Of a DNA stretch of 64,000 nucleotides, positions 45,547 to 55,378 are shown piece after piece (position 1 is the first letter of the stretch; the number at the start of each line of letters is the position of its first letter). The notes beneath the pieces were generated by a model. It ran no database searches. It saw only the letters and a list, made by a program, of their open reading frames with translations, and was not told the origin of the DNA. Source of the stretch: an uncultured Polaromonas sp. GTDB taxonomy: Bacteria > Pseudomonadota > Gammaproteobacteria > Burkholderiales > Burkholderiaceae_C. The stretch is from NCBI GenBank assembly GCA_937863225.1, contig CALMEI010000012.1, positions 42,621 through 106,620 of the forward strand, given 5' to 3'. Position numbers and translations under genes: made by a program.

Positions 45547-45593
45547 TTCAGCATCGTGTTGAGTGGCTGTCTGTTTAATTTAAAGGAAAAAAT

Positions 45594-45857
45594 ATGAAAG
45601 ATGGCATTCATCCCAATTACCGCGAAGTTGTGTTCATGGACATGTCCAACAACTTCCAATTTGTGACACGTTCTTGTGTCAACACAAAAGAAACAATCAA
45701 ACTCGATGATGGCCGCGAACTGCCATTGTTTAAGTTAGATACTTCAAGCGAATCACACCCCTTCTATACAGGCACACAAAAATCAGTGGATAACATGGGT
45801 GGCCGTGTGGAACGCTTCCGCAACCGTTTTGGCAAAACCAATACGACTGCAGCTTAA
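45594..45857 (+). CDS. rpmE2: 50S ribosomal protein L31 type B
   Basis: The 87-residue protein matches the longer, zinc-free L31 paralogue: [17 protein letters not shown] at the start and [19 protein letters not shown] followed by RVERFRNRF at the end. It contains one cysteine (RSCVNTK) and lacks the four-cysteine zinc ribbon of type A. Type B L31 usually replaces the zinc form during zinc shortage and is often Zur-repressed. I see no clear Zur box, but three 10-bp direct repeats lie just upstream. AAAGGA precedes the ATG. Confidence 0.96.
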   Translation: MKDGIHPNYREVVFMDMSNNFQFVTRSCVNTKETIKLDDGRELPLFKLDTSSESHPFYTGTQKSVDNMGGRVERFRNRFGKTNTTAA

Positions 45858-45880
45858 AAGTTCAGCCAACCAATACAATC

Positions 45881-45913
45881 AAGGCATCACGGGAAACCGG
45901 GCTGCCTTTTTTT
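45881..45913 (+). terminator. Terminator after rpmE2
   Basis: AAGGCA and TGCCTT form an outer stem, with CGG/CCG inside, followed by seven Ts. It ends only 7 bp before the next start codon, so the downstream gene depends on read-through or on a promoter within rpmE2. Confidence 0.6.
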
Positions 45914-45919
45914 ATTCAC

Positions 45920-47632
45920 ATGACTAACCTGCCTAACCCTGCCATTGTTTCGCAAAACGTTGCACGACGTTTGCCAAGGCGATATTTGTTGGTTTTATGC
46001 CTAGCCTATATATTGCCTGGGTACATTGCAAGAGAGCCTTGGAAAAATGCTGACATCAGCGCATATGGGTTTATGCTTGAGATTGCGCGTGGGCAAACGT
46101 CATGGTTAGCACCTGCCATATTTGACCAATTGCCTGAAGTTAGCGGTTCATTATCGTATTGGCTCGGTGCAGCTGCAATTACCATAGCACCCAATTGGAT
46201 TCCACCTGATTTTGCCGTGCGAATTCCTTTTATTGCCATGCTGGCGATCACATTACTGTCTACGTGGCATGGAATTTACTATTTGGCACGCAGCTCGAGT
46301 GCTCTACCTGTCGTGTTTGCCTTTGGTGGAGAAGCCAAACCTAAAGACTATGCCAGAACAATTGCCGATGGTGGTTTGCTGGCCTTGATTGCGAGTTTGG
46401 GATTAGCACAATTCTCACACGAAACAACGCCAGCAATGGCTCAATTGTGTTTCACTTCCATCACCTTTTACGCACTGGCGGCGATGTCGTATCACAACAT
46501 CAGTTCGCTTGCTTTGTTTTCAAATGGTATGCTTGGTTTAACGCTGAGTGGCGCACCGACTTTGACCGTGATATATGGCATCGGTGGTCTATTGATGACA
46601 TATTTCGACGACCGTTATAACAACAGTAGAGTCACGACGCGTACACCCCAATCACAGTATTTAAATTATGCTTGGATGCTCATTTGTATACTGAGTGTCG
46701 CTGTTATTGCCAGTCTGCTGGACCTTTGGCGCTGGACATTGAGCGCTCCAGAGTTGTCCTTAGCATATCTACAAACAACAACACGATTGTTGCTTTGGTT
46801 TACTTGGCCCACATTTCCATTGGTGATATGGTCGATTTGGCGTTGGCGCAATCAGATTACACGCATTCATGTCGCCTTGCCAATATGGTTTGGCGGTGTT
46901 TCTATATTGACCATGGTATTGACGCGAACGTCAGATCGGGCTTTGTTGCTGGCACTGCCCGCATTGGCGACATTAGCCGCTTTTGCATTGCCAACTTTGG
47001 GACGCCGGTTATCCTCATTAATTGATTGGTTTACGCTTTTCTTTTTCACCGCACTTGCAGGGTATTTATGGGTGACATGGATTGCCATGCAATCGGGTTC
47101 AACGCCCGCAATGGTGACAAAACTGGTTCCAGGTTATGTCGTCAGTTTTACTTGGTTGCCTTTTATATTTGCCTTATTGGGAACTTTGGCTTGGGCTTGG
47201 TTGGTAAGTTGGCGTATTGGTAAACACCGATCAGTCATGTGGAAAAGCATGGTCTTACCGGCAGGTGGAGCTACGCTCTGTTGGCTATTGCTAATGACAC
47301 TTTGGTTACCTGTTTTAAATTTTGCAAGAAGCTATTCACCCTTAGTTGAACGTGTCACTGAAATTACAGGAAAAACTCATTGTGTCGAAACGCTGGGTTT
47401 AAGTGTGGCTCAAGTAACTGCATTTAAGCACCACGGTCAATTGCAAGTCAAATCTGCAAAATTATTGAACAAAAAACAAACATCAACAAATTGTCCTTGG
47501 CTAATCATTGATGCAGATGCTGAAAAAGCCATTGCAGATTTAGATACGCGATCGTCATGGCGATATGTTACAAAAGTACGTCGACCATCTGACGACAACG
47601 AGGATGTATTACTTTACAAACGGGTACCGTAG
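45920..47632 (+). CDS. Polytopic membrane protein, GT39/ArnT-like glycosyltransferase candidate
   Basis: The 570-residue protein has about 11-12 hydrophobic segments between residues 20 and 470 and a soluble C-terminal region (~475-570). The first periplasmic loop begins IAREPWKNADISAYG. It holds the acidic and arginine positions expected of lipid-phosphosugar-dependent GT-C transferases (ArnT/PMT type). Such enzymes transfer sugars from undecaprenyl-phosphate donors to lipid A or proteins. Sequence similarity judged by eye is limited to the layout and this loop, so glycosyltransferase is a probable rather than a secure name. It follows rpmE2 closely and converges on the SIMPL gene. Confidence 0.65.
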   Translation: MTNLPNPAIVSQNVARRLPRRYLLVLCLAYILPGYIAREPWKNADISAYGFMLEIARGQTSWLAPAIFDQLPEVSGSLSYWLGAAAITIAPNWIPPDFAVRIPFIAMLAITLLSTWHGIYYLARSSSALPVVFAFGGEAKPKDYARTIADGGLLALIASLGLAQFSHETTPAMAQLCFTSITFYALAAMSYHNISSLALFSNGMLGLTLSGAPTLTVIYGIGGLLMTYFDDRYNNSRVTTRTPQSQYLNYAWMLICILSVAVIASLLDLWRWTLSAPELSLAYLQTTTRLLLWFTWPTFPLVIWSIWRWRNQITRIHVALPIWFGGVSILTMVLTRTSDRALLLALPALATLAAFALPTLGRRLSSLIDWFTLFFFTALAGYLWVTWIAMQSGSTPAMVTKLVPGYVVSFTWLPFIFALLGTLAWAWLVSWRIGKHRSVMWKSMVLPAGGATLCWLLLMTLWLPVLNFARSYSPLVERVTEITGKTHCVETLGLSVAQVTAFKHHGQLQVKSAKLLNKKQTSTNCPWLIIDADAEKAIADLDTRSSWRYVTKVRRPSDDNEDVLLYKRVP

Positions 47633-47638
47633 GCTGGT

Positions 47639-48367
47639 CTAATTTAGCTGTACCGTCCCACTTACGTTGACAACAATTGTATTTTTACCTGCTTCAACAG
47701 GCACCGTTGACTCATCGCTCGCCATTTTCATTCCCATTGCCATAATCCTTGGACGCGGTGTGTAACCTTGGTCAGCAGCAGCAATGGAGACTTCGCGTAA
47801 AGTATATGCAGAAAAACCGAAACCTGTTGATATTTCAGATGCTTTGGTTTTAAAACGACTGATGGCAATGGCCTGGGCTTTGGATTCTGCCGATAATCGT
47901 TGATCGCGACTCAATCCAAAACTAACGTTGGAGACAGATAATGATTGAATTTTTCCCGCAGTTGATGCGATTCGTTCAAAATCGGTCCCCTCTAAAATAA
48001 GTTCAGCATTGCCTTGCCAACCATTAATTTTCCCAAGTTTGTCGTATCGTGGTGTCACATTGAATTGTCCAGTACGAACCGCCATCCCATTGCCATTAAC
48101 AGCTTTTTTAGCTTCTACCAAAGCGGTTTCTAGGGCGGCTTTGAGTAGCAATTGTAGTGAAGCTGAATCTCCGCTTTCTCTGGTTGTACTCAAGCTGATT
48201 GTCAATGTATCTTGTTGTACTTCGATTGAACCTTGAGCTGAGAGCTGGACCAAATTGCTCAAAGTTGGCGCTACCAGTAAGGTTTGCGCATCGATATGAA
48301 TCGAATAAATCGAAAACATTAAACACACACACAGTGAGAGAGTTTTGGATTTAAATTGTCTTTGCAT
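47639..48367 (-). CDS. SIMPL-domain (DUF541) periplasmic protein
   Basis: The ATG at 48367 (MQRQFKSKTL) has AGGTGG just upstream and begins a signal peptide ending near IDAQ. The mature ~205 residues form a SIMPL domain: VQLSAQGSIEVQQDTLTISL at the start, GWQGNAELILEGTDFERI in the middle, and the KASEISTGFGFSAYTLREV segment typical of the family. SIMPL proteins (BP26/OMP28, YggE) assemble into ring-shaped channels or protect against oxidative stress; the role here is unknown. It converges with the GT-like gene, only 6 bp between stops, and diverges from the OmpR-type regulator. Confidence 0.88.
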   Translation of the reverse strand: MQRQFKSKTLSLCVCLMFSIYSIHIDAQTLLVAPTLSNLVQLSAQGSIEVQQDTLTISLSTTRESGDSASLQLLLKAALETALVEAKKAVNGNGMAVRTGQFNVTPRYDKLGKINGWQGNAELILEGTDFERIASTAGKIQSLSVSNVSFGLSRDQRLSAESKAQAIAISRFKTKASEISTGFGFSAYTLREVSIAAADQGYTPRPRIMAMGMKMASDESTVPVEAGKNTIVVNVSGTVQLN

Positions 48368-48480
48368 CATTCCACCTAAAAATTCCAATATCAGTCATTA
48401 TTGCGCCAAATGTAACAAACTCAAGTACTTTCCAATATACTTAAGGGAAATTGAGTCAAATTTTGGCTGGGAAACTAACA

Positions 48481-49221
48481 ATGAATACAGCAACAACACG
48501 CGTTACCAAATTATTGGTGGTCGATGATGACACACGGATTCGAGACTTACTTCGACGCTATTTGGCACAAGAAGGATTTGAGGTTTCTACGGCAGAAGGT
48601 GGCACGGCCATGGATCAAATTTTGCAAAATGAAGCCATTGACCTGATTGTGCTTGACTTAATGATGCCAGGCGAAGATGGATTATCAATTTGCCGCAGAC
48701 TTCGCAATTCAAGCAACAACACCCCCATCATCATGTTGACCGCGAAAGGTGAAGATGTCGATCGTATAGTCGGTTTGGAAGTCGGAGCAGATGACTATTT
48801 GACCAAACCCTTTAACCCACGTGAATTATTAGCACGGATTCAAGCTGTATTGCGACGTCGTATACTGCCGACTACGGCTGGCGCACCCCAGACAGCTACA
48901 CATAGCGTGGCGAAATTTGGCGGTTTTGTTTTTGACATGGCCGCACGCCGTCTGACAAAAAATGGCCAGGACATACCCTTGACGACAGGGGAATTCGCCA
49001 TGTTGAAGACATTGGTCAGCCATCCCCGAATACCATTGACACGTGAAAAAATTGCGCAGCTATCCAAGGGGCGTGAGTTTGAACCATTTGACCGCAGTTT
49101 GGATGTTCAAATTTCACGTTTACGTAAACTCATCGAAATTGACCCTGCGAAGCCACGACATCTCCAAACTGTATGGGGCGTGGGATATGTGTTCGTACCT
49201 GATTCTGAGGCGAATGGTTAA
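48481..49221 (+). CDS. ompR: OmpR-family response regulator
   Basis: The 246-residue regulator has a receiver domain with KLLVVDDDTRIRD at the start, the phosphoacceptor in DLIVLDLMMPGEDG (~57) and the lysine in YLTKPFNPREL. The C-terminal OmpR/PhoB winged helix (~140-240) contains FAMLKTLVSHPRIPLTREK and the final RHLQTVWGVGYVF. The ATG at 48481 (MNTATTRVTKLL) is used because ten upstream codons lack family similarity. A cognate membrane kinase follows after 71 bp on the same strand. High similarity to betaproteobacterial OmpR supports the name, though the regulated porins are not in this window. Confidence 0.92.
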   Translation: MNTATTRVTKLLVVDDDTRIRDLLRRYLAQEGFEVSTAEGGTAMDQILQNEAIDLIVLDLMMPGEDGLSICRRLRNSSNNTPIIMLTAKGEDVDRIVGLEVGADDYLTKPFNPRELLARIQAVLRRRILPTTAGAPQTATHSVAKFGGFVFDMAARRLTKNGQDIPLTTGEFAMLKTLVSHPRIPLTREKIAQLSKGREFEPFDRSLDVQISRLRKLIEIDPAKPRHLQTVWGVGYVFVPDSEANG

Positions 49222-49292
49222 AGCTTTCTCTATACTTTAGATTTAACTTTATTTATAGATAAATTGCTCTTAGCTCAATAAACCCTGCTCAT

Positions 49293-50492
49293 ATGCAGTT
49301 GCATAAATATCTTCGCATTAGTTTATTCTGGCGGACGTTTATTTCTCTCGTTTTGTTACAGTTGGTGTCTCTGTTGATAGGAATGGTTGCTTATAGCAAT
49401 ATCAATCCAAATTGGGATTTCATTGCCCTCAATCGAGCCGATTGGCTTTTTTGGTTTGCCATAGCAGTCTCCCCTGCTATGCTGGGCGCATTGGCTATTT
49501 CTAGCGTCATCAATAAACCTCTTGAACAATTATCCAAGGCGACCAACCGCGTTAAGGCCGGTGACTTTTCTGGCATCCGATTAGATGGCAGAGGAAAAAT
49601 AAATGAAATACAAAACGTTTACCGTGGTTTCAACCAAATGGCTGATCAGCTGTCGAAAATCGAAACCAACCGCACAGTCATGCTTGCCGGCATATCACAC
49701 GATATACGCACCCCTTTAGCAAGATTGCGATTAGAAACCGAACTGAGCATCGCTGATATTGATGCACGCAATGGCATGGCCAGTGACATCGAACAAATCA
49801 ATAACATTATTGGAAAATTTCTAGATTACGCAAGACCAAATTTTGTCAATTTCGATATGGTCAATCTGGCAGCGATTGTTGCAAAAGCCAGTGCTGCTGC
49901 ATTGAGTAAATCAAGCGAGTTGGATGATTTGTACATCGATCAGCAGGTTCCTGAAGACATCCAAGTTCTCGCAGATCCAATAGAGTTACAGCGTGTTCTT
50001 GCAAACCTTATTGAAAACGCACGTCGTTATGGAAAAGCAGAAGTTGAAATGTCAGAATACTCGGACATGATGGTGCGGCAGCAACATCAACAGCAACAAC
50101 AAACTTATCGACCTGAACTAACAGACAACGATTGGTCTCCAACATTGATATTTGAATCGGGGGTTGAAATGACCCATGTCAAAATCACTGCAAAGAAAGA
50201 TCAGGATTGGATTTTATTGGGTATCCGAGACCATGGCGAAGGTGTACCACCCAATGTTCTGCATGAATTAACAACCCCATTTTTCAGAGCCAACAATGCA
50301 CGAAGCGATGTAACAGGATCTGGTCTCGGTTTGGCAATTGTTGCCAAAACGGTTCAAAGCATGGGTGGAGAATTAAAATTTTCTAACATCGACAGCAGAA
50401 CAGAATCAAAATTGAGTCAGACGGCTGGGATACTTAAGCCATACAGTGGGTTTTTGGTTGAAATTCGTTTGAAATCTGCATCGAGTCTTTAA
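49293..50492 (+). CDS. EnvZ-type membrane sensor histidine kinase
   Basis: The 399-residue kinase has two membrane helices (~12-33 and ~50-72) with a very short periplasmic loop. A HAMP domain follows (INKPLEQLSKATNRVKAGDF), then the H box AGISHDIRTPLARLRLETEL (histidine ~134). The HATPase domain has NLIENARRYG, IRDHGEGVPP and GSGLGLAIVAKTV. A Q/H-rich insertion (RQQHQQQQQTYRP, ~250-285) lies inside the ATP-binding domain between the N box and G1 box, longer than in E. coli EnvZ. It pairs with the OmpR-type regulator upstream. With almost no periplasmic domain, it probably senses cytoplasmic or membrane state. Confidence 0.9.
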   Translation: MQLHKYLRISLFWRTFISLVLLQLVSLLIGMVAYSNINPNWDFIALNRADWLFWFAIAVSPAMLGALAISSVINKPLEQLSKATNRVKAGDFSGIRLDGRGKINEIQNVYRGFNQMADQLSKIETNRTVMLAGISHDIRTPLARLRLETELSIADIDARNGMASDIEQINNIIGKFLDYARPNFVNFDMVNLAAIVAKASAAALSKSSELDDLYIDQQVPEDIQVLADPIELQRVLANLIENARRYGKAEVEMSEYSDMMVRQQHQQQQQTYRPELTDNDWSPTLIFESGVEMTHVKITAKKDQDWILLGIRDHGEGVPPNVLHELTTPFFRANNARSDVTGSGLGLAIVAKTVQSMGGELKFSNIDSRTESKLSQTAGILKPYSGFLVEIRLKSASSL

Positions 50493-50525
50493 TTGAATTT
50501 TTTATAAAGCAGTATCGAAAGATTC

Positions 50526-51092
50526 TCACTTTACTCTGGCTCTAATTTCTGGGATGGCTTTTCGCAGGTAGTAAATCATCGACCAGATTGTCAAAATGGC
50601 AGCTATCAAGATGAGCCAGTTGCCCCAAATTCCGGTATCTATTACCCCAAACAGGCGACCATCATAAAGTAAAAACGGAATTGCAACCATTTGCACGACA
50701 GTCTTGACTTTTCCGACCATGTGAACGGCGACACTGTTACTGGCGCCGATTTGGGCCATCCACTCACGCAGCGCAGAAATAGCTATTTCTCGTCCGACAA
50801 TGATCAAAGCAACAAACATATCCACACGATGCAAATGGACCAAAGCCAATAAGCACGCGCAAACAAGAATTTTGTCGGCAACTGGGTCTAAAAATGCGCC
50901 AAATGCTGACGTTTGGTTCAGTTTTCGAGCGAGATAGCCATCCAACCAATCAGTCCACGCAAAAACAGCAAACATGACAGTTGCGACAAGATTTTTACTG
51001 GCCATATCCCAAGGTAAAGCGTATACACCGATGATCAACGGAATCGCAACGATGCGGGTCCAAGTCATGATAGTGGGTATGGTGAAAAACAT
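50526..51092 (-). CDS. pgsA: CDP-diacylglycerol-glycerol-3-phosphate 3-phosphatidyltransferase
   Basis: This 188-residue CDP-alcohol phosphatidyltransferase has the full signature D-x2-D-G-x2-A-R-x8-G-x3-D-x3-D in WTDWLDGYLARKLNQTSAFG and FLDPVADK (~45-75), plus four to five membrane helices. It makes phosphatidylglycerol phosphate, the first committed step to phosphatidylglycerol and cardiolipin. pgsA beside uvrC is a common betaproteobacterial arrangement. Here an epimerase gene sits between them, and the tRNA genes that often follow pgsA are absent. Confidence 0.95.
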   Translation of the reverse strand: MFFTIPTIMTWTRIVAIPLIIGVYALPWDMASKNLVATVMFAVFAWTDWLDGYLARKLNQTSAFGAFLDPVADKILVCACLLALVHLHRVDMFVALIIVGREIAISALREWMAQIGASNSVAVHMVGKVKTVVQMVAIPFLLYDGRLFGVIDTGIWGNWLILIAAILTIWSMIYYLRKAIPEIRARVK

Positions 51093-51128
51093 GCTTGATT
51101 ATCGTTAGTTTTTAATTCCAGCCAAACT

Positions 51129-52073
51129 TTAGGCACTCATCCCACGCCACATTTCGCCTAAACCCTCTTCCATGCCAATTTTAGGTAACCATCCTGAACA
51201 GTTGAGCAGGCGACCAAAATTAAGAACATTGGCTGCGACATCAAACTTGCGTGCCTCCTCATGGTGCACTTTGAGTGAGAAACCATCAGCATGCGCAAAC
51301 GGACGAACCAAGTCCAGCACATCTAAATTACTCCTTCCAACACCACTGCCAATGTTGTACACATGGCCGTTGGTGCCATGGTCAATAGCTGCCAGCATTG
51401 CAGAAGCAACATCGCGAACATGAACATAGTCACGTACTGTTCCATATTCGCCATAAACTGTGATTGTTTTACCCTGAAGAATGCTACCGATTGCAGTCGC
51501 GATAAAACCCTGCCCCTTGAATGCTTGTTGCCCCAGACCGTAAGCATTTGCGGGGCGAACCAAGACGACAGGTAAATCATGCAACCTGTGGTACATCAAT
51601 GCATAGCGCTCGATCGTTAGTTTTGTAATGCCATAGGGAGATACTGGCTCAGTTTGTGCATATTCTGAGATGGGTAATTGTGTGGCATGTCCATAAACTG
51701 TACCGCCTGAAGAAACCACCATGAAACGCCGCAACTTGGTATGGTGTTTGAGCTCCTCCATCAACGCCACAACGCGTGGTAAATTTGATTGCAGGTCAAA
51801 CATGGGATCACTGAAACTGGTTTGTGGCACTGTTGAATAAGCCAAATCAATCACTTCGTCACATGTCGCCAATATTGGTCGCATCGAAGACACGTCACTT
51901 ACATCTAAGGAATGGTATTTCAGATGCGAGGCTTGTGTTTGCAGCAAATGTGTAAATGCATCAGACGGTTGTGTTTTTCTACCCAGCACCAGAACATCTC
52001 GCCCTGATTCAATCAAAGCCTCTGTTAAATGCTTCCCAATGAACCCCGCACCACCTATGACACAACAACGCAT
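51129..52073 (-). CDS. NAD-dependent nucleotide-sugar epimerase/dehydratase
   Basis: This 314-residue extended short-chain dehydrogenase has GGAGFIGKHL at residues 7-16 binding NAD(P). The catalytic serine region is VVSSGGTVYGH (~120-130) and the Y-x3-K pair is SPYGITKLTIERY (~150). The C-terminal half has VRPANAYG and RDYVHVRDVASA, typical of GalE- or WbpP-like epimerases acting on UDP-sugars for surface polysaccharide. It lies between pgsA and uvrC on the same strand. The exact sugar cannot be read from the sequence. The absence of other polysaccharide genes nearby makes UDP-glucose/UDP-galactose epimerisation plausible but not certain. Confidence 0.88.
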   Translation of the reverse strand: MRCCVIGGAGFIGKHLTEALIESGRDVLVLGRKTQPSDAFTHLLQTQASHLKYHSLDVSDVSSMRPILATCDEVIDLAYSTVPQTSFSDPMFDLQSNLPRVVALMEELKHHTKLRRFMVVSSGGTVYGHATQLPISEYAQTEPVSPYGITKLTIERYALMYHRLHDLPVVLVRPANAYGLGQQAFKGQGFIATAIGSILQGKTITVYGEYGTVRDYVHVRDVASAMLAAIDHGTNGHVYNIGSGVGRSNLDVLDLVRPFAHADGFSLKVHHEEARKFDVAANVLNFGRLLNCSGWLPKIGMEEGLGEMWRGMSA

Positions 52074-52149
52074 GTATCGCTTTCAAAGATTATGATTTTT
52101 AGTCAAGCCAACGCAAACAAACTTTGCCACTGAATATACCCGATATAGC

Positions 52150-54156
52150 TCAGTGTAATGCCCTGTAAATTGTCTCTGCAAGTTCTTTCGAAACACCTTC
52201 TACCGTTGCAAGCTCTTCAACCGAGGCCACAGAAATACCCCGAATACCTCCGAAACGTTGCATCAACTTTGCCCGCCGTTTGGGGCCTATCCCCGCAATA
52301 TCTTCTAATTGACTGCCACCCACACGTACTTTGGCTCGTTTAGCGCGCATGCCAGTTATCGCAAAACGGTGGGCTTCATCACGTATTTGAGCTACCAACA
52401 TTTGGGCAGCGGCATATTGACCTAAATATATTTTGTCGCGTCCGTCGGCAAACACCAACTCCTCCAAACCAACTTTTCTGCCTTCGCCTTTTTCAACTCC
52501 GACCAATAAACCAATATCCAAACCCAATTCTTCAAAAACTGTACGTGCCGTGCTGATTTGTCCCTTTCCACCATCTATCAGAACAATATCCGGCATCCGA
52601 CTTTTAAATTCAGCACCGGTTTCTTCTGATTCTTTTTTTGTAGCTTGATCGGCATCAGCCACTTTCGCATATCGACGCATGAGGACTTGTCGCATCGCTG
52701 CGTAATCGTCACCGCCTGTGATACCGTCAATGTTGTAGCGACGGTATTCGGCACTTTGCATTTTGTGATTTTGAAACACCACGCAGGATGCTTGCGTTGC
52801 CTCACCAGAAGTGTGTGATATATCAAAGCACTCAATCCGCAACTGTTCAATATCGTCGGTGTTCAATTCCAACGCATCCACCAAGGCTTGCGTGCGCGCC
52901 ATTTGCGAGCCCTCTTCGCTCAATAGGCGCAAAAGTTGAATATTGGCATTGTTTTGCGCCATTTCAAGCCAAACTCTTCGCTGTTCACGTGGTTTGTGAA
53001 TAACAGTGATCTGCCGTCCTGATTGCTCAATGAGTGCGTTCATCAATTTTTTGTCAATTTGTACGCTGGTTATCAAAGAGGAAGGCGCCGGAACTTGCAA
53101 ATAATGTTGCGCAATAAACGCCTCTAACACCAAAACTTCAATTGAATTGGCAACGACCTCAACTTGGTGAATACTGTCACTTTCGCCAATCTCTTCAATG
53201 TCGGTTGACCCAGTCACATTACCAATCGCATCTTGTACATGTACAGGGAAATAAGCTCTGTCACCCAAATGACGCCCGCCACGCACCATTGCCAAATTCA
53301 CGCAAGCCTTGCCGCCCTGCACTTTCACCGCCAAAATATCCACATCCTTGTCTGAACCCGTTGTCTCAACTGATTGCTGGTGCATGATGTTAGACAAAGC
53401 GGTCATGCGGTTACGCAACTCTGCGGCCTGCTCAAACTCTAGTCGATCAGAACAAGCCATCATTTGCGCTTCCAAGGTTTTGAGTAAGGCTTGGGTTTCT
53501 CCTTGCAAAAACTGTTCTGCATGTTGCACATCTTGTTGATAAGATTCAACCGTGATACCACTGATACTTGGCACACAAGGACCTGAGCAGCGTTTAATTT
53601 GGTGCAGCAAACATGGGCGTGCCCGATGCGCAAATACCGAATCTTCACAGGTACGCAGCATGAACACTTTTTGCAGCAACTGCATGCTCTCTTTTACCGC
53701 CCAAGCATTCGGGTAGGGTCCAAAATAACTGTGTTTCTTATCGACAGCACCACGGTAATACACCATGCGTGGATACGTTTGATTGGTGATTTTCAAGTAC
53801 GGGTAACTCTTGTCATCCCTGAACAAAATGTTGTACTTGGGATTCAGCGTTTTAATGAGGTTGTTTTCGAGCAGCAATGCTTCAGCCTCTGAGCGAACCA
53901 CCGTTGTTTCTAAGCGCACAATTTTGCTGACCATGTGCCCTATGCGCGTGCCGCCATGGTCTTTTTGAAAATAACTGGACACGCGTCTTTTCAGATGTAT
54001 GGCTTTTCCCACATAAAGCAATTCACCGTTGGCATCAAAGTACCGATAAACCCCTGGCAATGCAGGCAACCCCGAGACTTGGGCTAACAGCGCTTGAGAA
54101 TGCATTGAAGTTTTGGGATTTGTCGTTACCATTGATACCGATGTTACAGCGTCCAT
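52150..54156 (-). CDS. uvrC: UvrABC excinuclease subunit C
   Basis: The ~668-residue protein begins with the GIY-YIG nuclease domain ([18 protein letters not shown], ~35-52) that makes the 3' incision. A cysteine-rich segment follows ([13 protein letters not shown]), then the UVR domain (~215-250) that binds UvrB. The RNase H-like UvrC domain (~385-560; [11 protein letters not shown] and [12 protein letters not shown]) makes the 5' incision, and tandem helix-hairpin-helix motifs lie at the C-terminus ([15 protein letters not shown]). The real start may be the internal MVTTNP or MHSQALL, since the first residues lack similarity. The divergent hydrolase gene starts 27 bp away. Confidence 0.97.
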   Translation of the reverse strand: MDAVTSVSMVTTNPKTSMHSQALLAQVSGLPALPGVYRYFDANGELLYVGKAIHLKRRVSSYFQKDHGGTRIGHMVSKIVRLETTVVRSEAEALLLENNLIKTLNPKYNILFRDDKSYPYLKITNQTYPRMVYYRGAVDKKHSYFGPYPNAWAVKESMQLLQKVFMLRTCEDSVFAHRARPCLLHQIKRCSGPCVPSISGITVESYQQDVQHAEQFLQGETQALLKTLEAQMMACSDRLEFEQAAELRNRMTALSNIMHQQSVETTGSDKDVDILAVKVQGGKACVNLAMVRGGRHLGDRAYFPVHVQDAIGNVTGSTDIEEIGESDSIHQVEVVANSIEVLVLEAFIAQHYLQVPAPSSLITSVQIDKKLMNALIEQSGRQITVIHKPREQRRVWLEMAQNNANIQLLRLLSEEGSQMARTQALVDALELNTDDIEQLRIECFDISHTSGEATQASCVVFQNHKMQSAEYRRYNIDGITGGDDYAAMRQVLMRRYAKVADADQATKKESEETGAEFKSRMPDIVLIDGGKGQISTARTVFEELGLDIGLLVGVEKGEGRKVGLEELVFADGRDKIYLGQYAAAQMLVAQIRDEAHRFAITGMRAKRAKVRVGGSQLEDIAGIGPKRRAKLMQRFGGIRGISVASVEELATVEGVSKELAETIYRALH

Positions 54157-54182
54157 TCACCTTATTGACAACAAGGAAGAAC

Positions 54183-55094
54183 ATGAATCAGCATTTTTTT
54201 AACTTCATTAAAAGCACTTTGCATGTTATTTTTATTTTCACCATCGCAATGGCGGCTGTCATCGCCCATGCTCAAGAAAACAACAATCCAATACCAGAAA
54301 TTGTGAAAGTACGTGCCAAAGGCCTGGGCACCTTCGGTGGTGATGTGGATATTCAAACCCATGTCTTCAAGCCCAATGGTGCTGGCCCATTCCCTGTTTT
54401 ATTGTTTTCGCATGGACGTTCTGGCGATCAATCTGAACGTGCCAATTTGAAAAACCCATTGGCTTTCGGTCATGTGCGGTTTTGGCTCAACAAAGGTTAC
54501 GCCGTGGTTGCTCCAGTTCGAATAGGTTATGGCGAAACGGGCGGTGCAGACCGTGAAGGTGCCGGCGCCAAATATGATGCCAACGGAACTTGCATCAGCC
54601 GTCCAGACCCTGCCAACACCGCCAAATATGCCATGCTTTCCACCGAGTTTGTGCTGCAATGGGTGCGTGAACAAGCTTGGGCCAACAAAGATCGCATTTT
54701 GTTAGAAGGCCAATCGGTAGGCGGTTTGACCACCATTGCCCTGTGTGCGCAAAACCCACCTGGTGTAATGGGTTGCATCAACTTTGCAGGTGGAGCGGGA
54801 GGCAGTCCTGCCTCAAAAGGCAATATGTGCCATCCTGAAATATTGGGACAAATGATGGCGCAATACGGCGCCAGCACCAAGCTACCCAACATTTGGTTCT
54901 ACGCAGAAAACGATATGTATTGGGGCCCAGAGTCGCCCAAGATTTGGCATAAAAACTTTGCCGAAGGTGGTAGCGCAAGTCAGTTCGTTGCCACCAACCC
55001 CGTCCCCAACGCTGACGGCCACAGCTTGCTGCTACGAGGTGGCACCTTGTGGAGCTTACCTCTGAACGCATGGCTTAAAAAGAACAATTTCTAG
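54183..55094 (+). CDS. Secreted alpha/beta hydrolase, dienelactone-hydrolase-like
   Basis: From ATG 54183 (MNQHFFNFIKSTLH) a signal peptide ends at VIAHAQ. The mature ~270-residue protein has the alpha/beta hydrolase core: an N-terminal strand with FPVLLFSHGRSGDQ (oxyanion), the nucleophile elbow LEGQSVGGLT (~serine 180), and a C-terminal NADGHSLLLRGG with the catalytic histidine. An acidic residue in YAENDMYWG probably completes the triad. Six cysteines in total, some near CISRPDPAN and AGGSPASKGNMCHPE, suggest disulfides. It is a periplasmic or secreted esterase of unknown substrate, alone on its strand next to uvrC. Confidence 0.82.
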   Translation: MNQHFFNFIKSTLHVIFIFTIAMAAVIAHAQENNNPIPEIVKVRAKGLGTFGGDVDIQTHVFKPNGAGPFPVLLFSHGRSGDQSERANLKNPLAFGHVRFWLNKGYAVVAPVRIGYGETGGADREGAGAKYDANGTCISRPDPANTAKYAMLSTEFVLQWVREQAWANKDRILLEGQSVGGLTTIALCAQNPPGVMGCINFAGGAGGSPASKGNMCHPEILGQMMAQYGASTKLPNIWFYAENDMYWGPESPKIWHKNFAEGGSASQFVATNPVPNADGHSLLLRGGTLWSLPLNAWLKKNNF

Positions 55095-55123
55095 TGCCAA
55101 CACAACATTGACCATCACAATAT

Positions 55124-55186
55124 GCTATAAATAAAATAGCAACTTAGGCAATTAATAAGACGTCTACAAGCCAAAATAGCATACAA
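55124..55186 (+). repeat. Dispersed repeat, copy 8
   Basis: The hairpin GCTATAAATAAAATAGC and a diverged core AGGCAATTAATAAGACGTC lie in the 284-bp gap between the hydrolase and the Bug receptor. The core CGCC has become GACG, so this copy is the most decayed. Apart from it, the gap holds the Bug promoter region and nothing else that I can identify. Confidence 0.7.
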
Positions 55187-55378
55187 AGCACATGAGCAAT
55201 AAGCCCATCAACAACCTTTGCACACAGGCTCTGTGATCATCTCTGACACTTCATCGTTACATCAAGTGCGTTTTCTATTGATGCGGTTGCATGGGTGCAA
55301 ACCCCAATTTCAAGTTGACCCCAACGACCTATACTGATAGTTGAAGGGGATTCTTTTTAACGATACGGGGGTTTATTC

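Noticed and set aside
45351..45593. Open frame of 81 codons (45292-45537) upstream of rpmE2
   Set aside because: It overlaps the start of the sensor kinase gene on the other strand, has no ribosome binding site and has no recognisable similarity. The gap is best read as promoter DNA for the two divergent genes.
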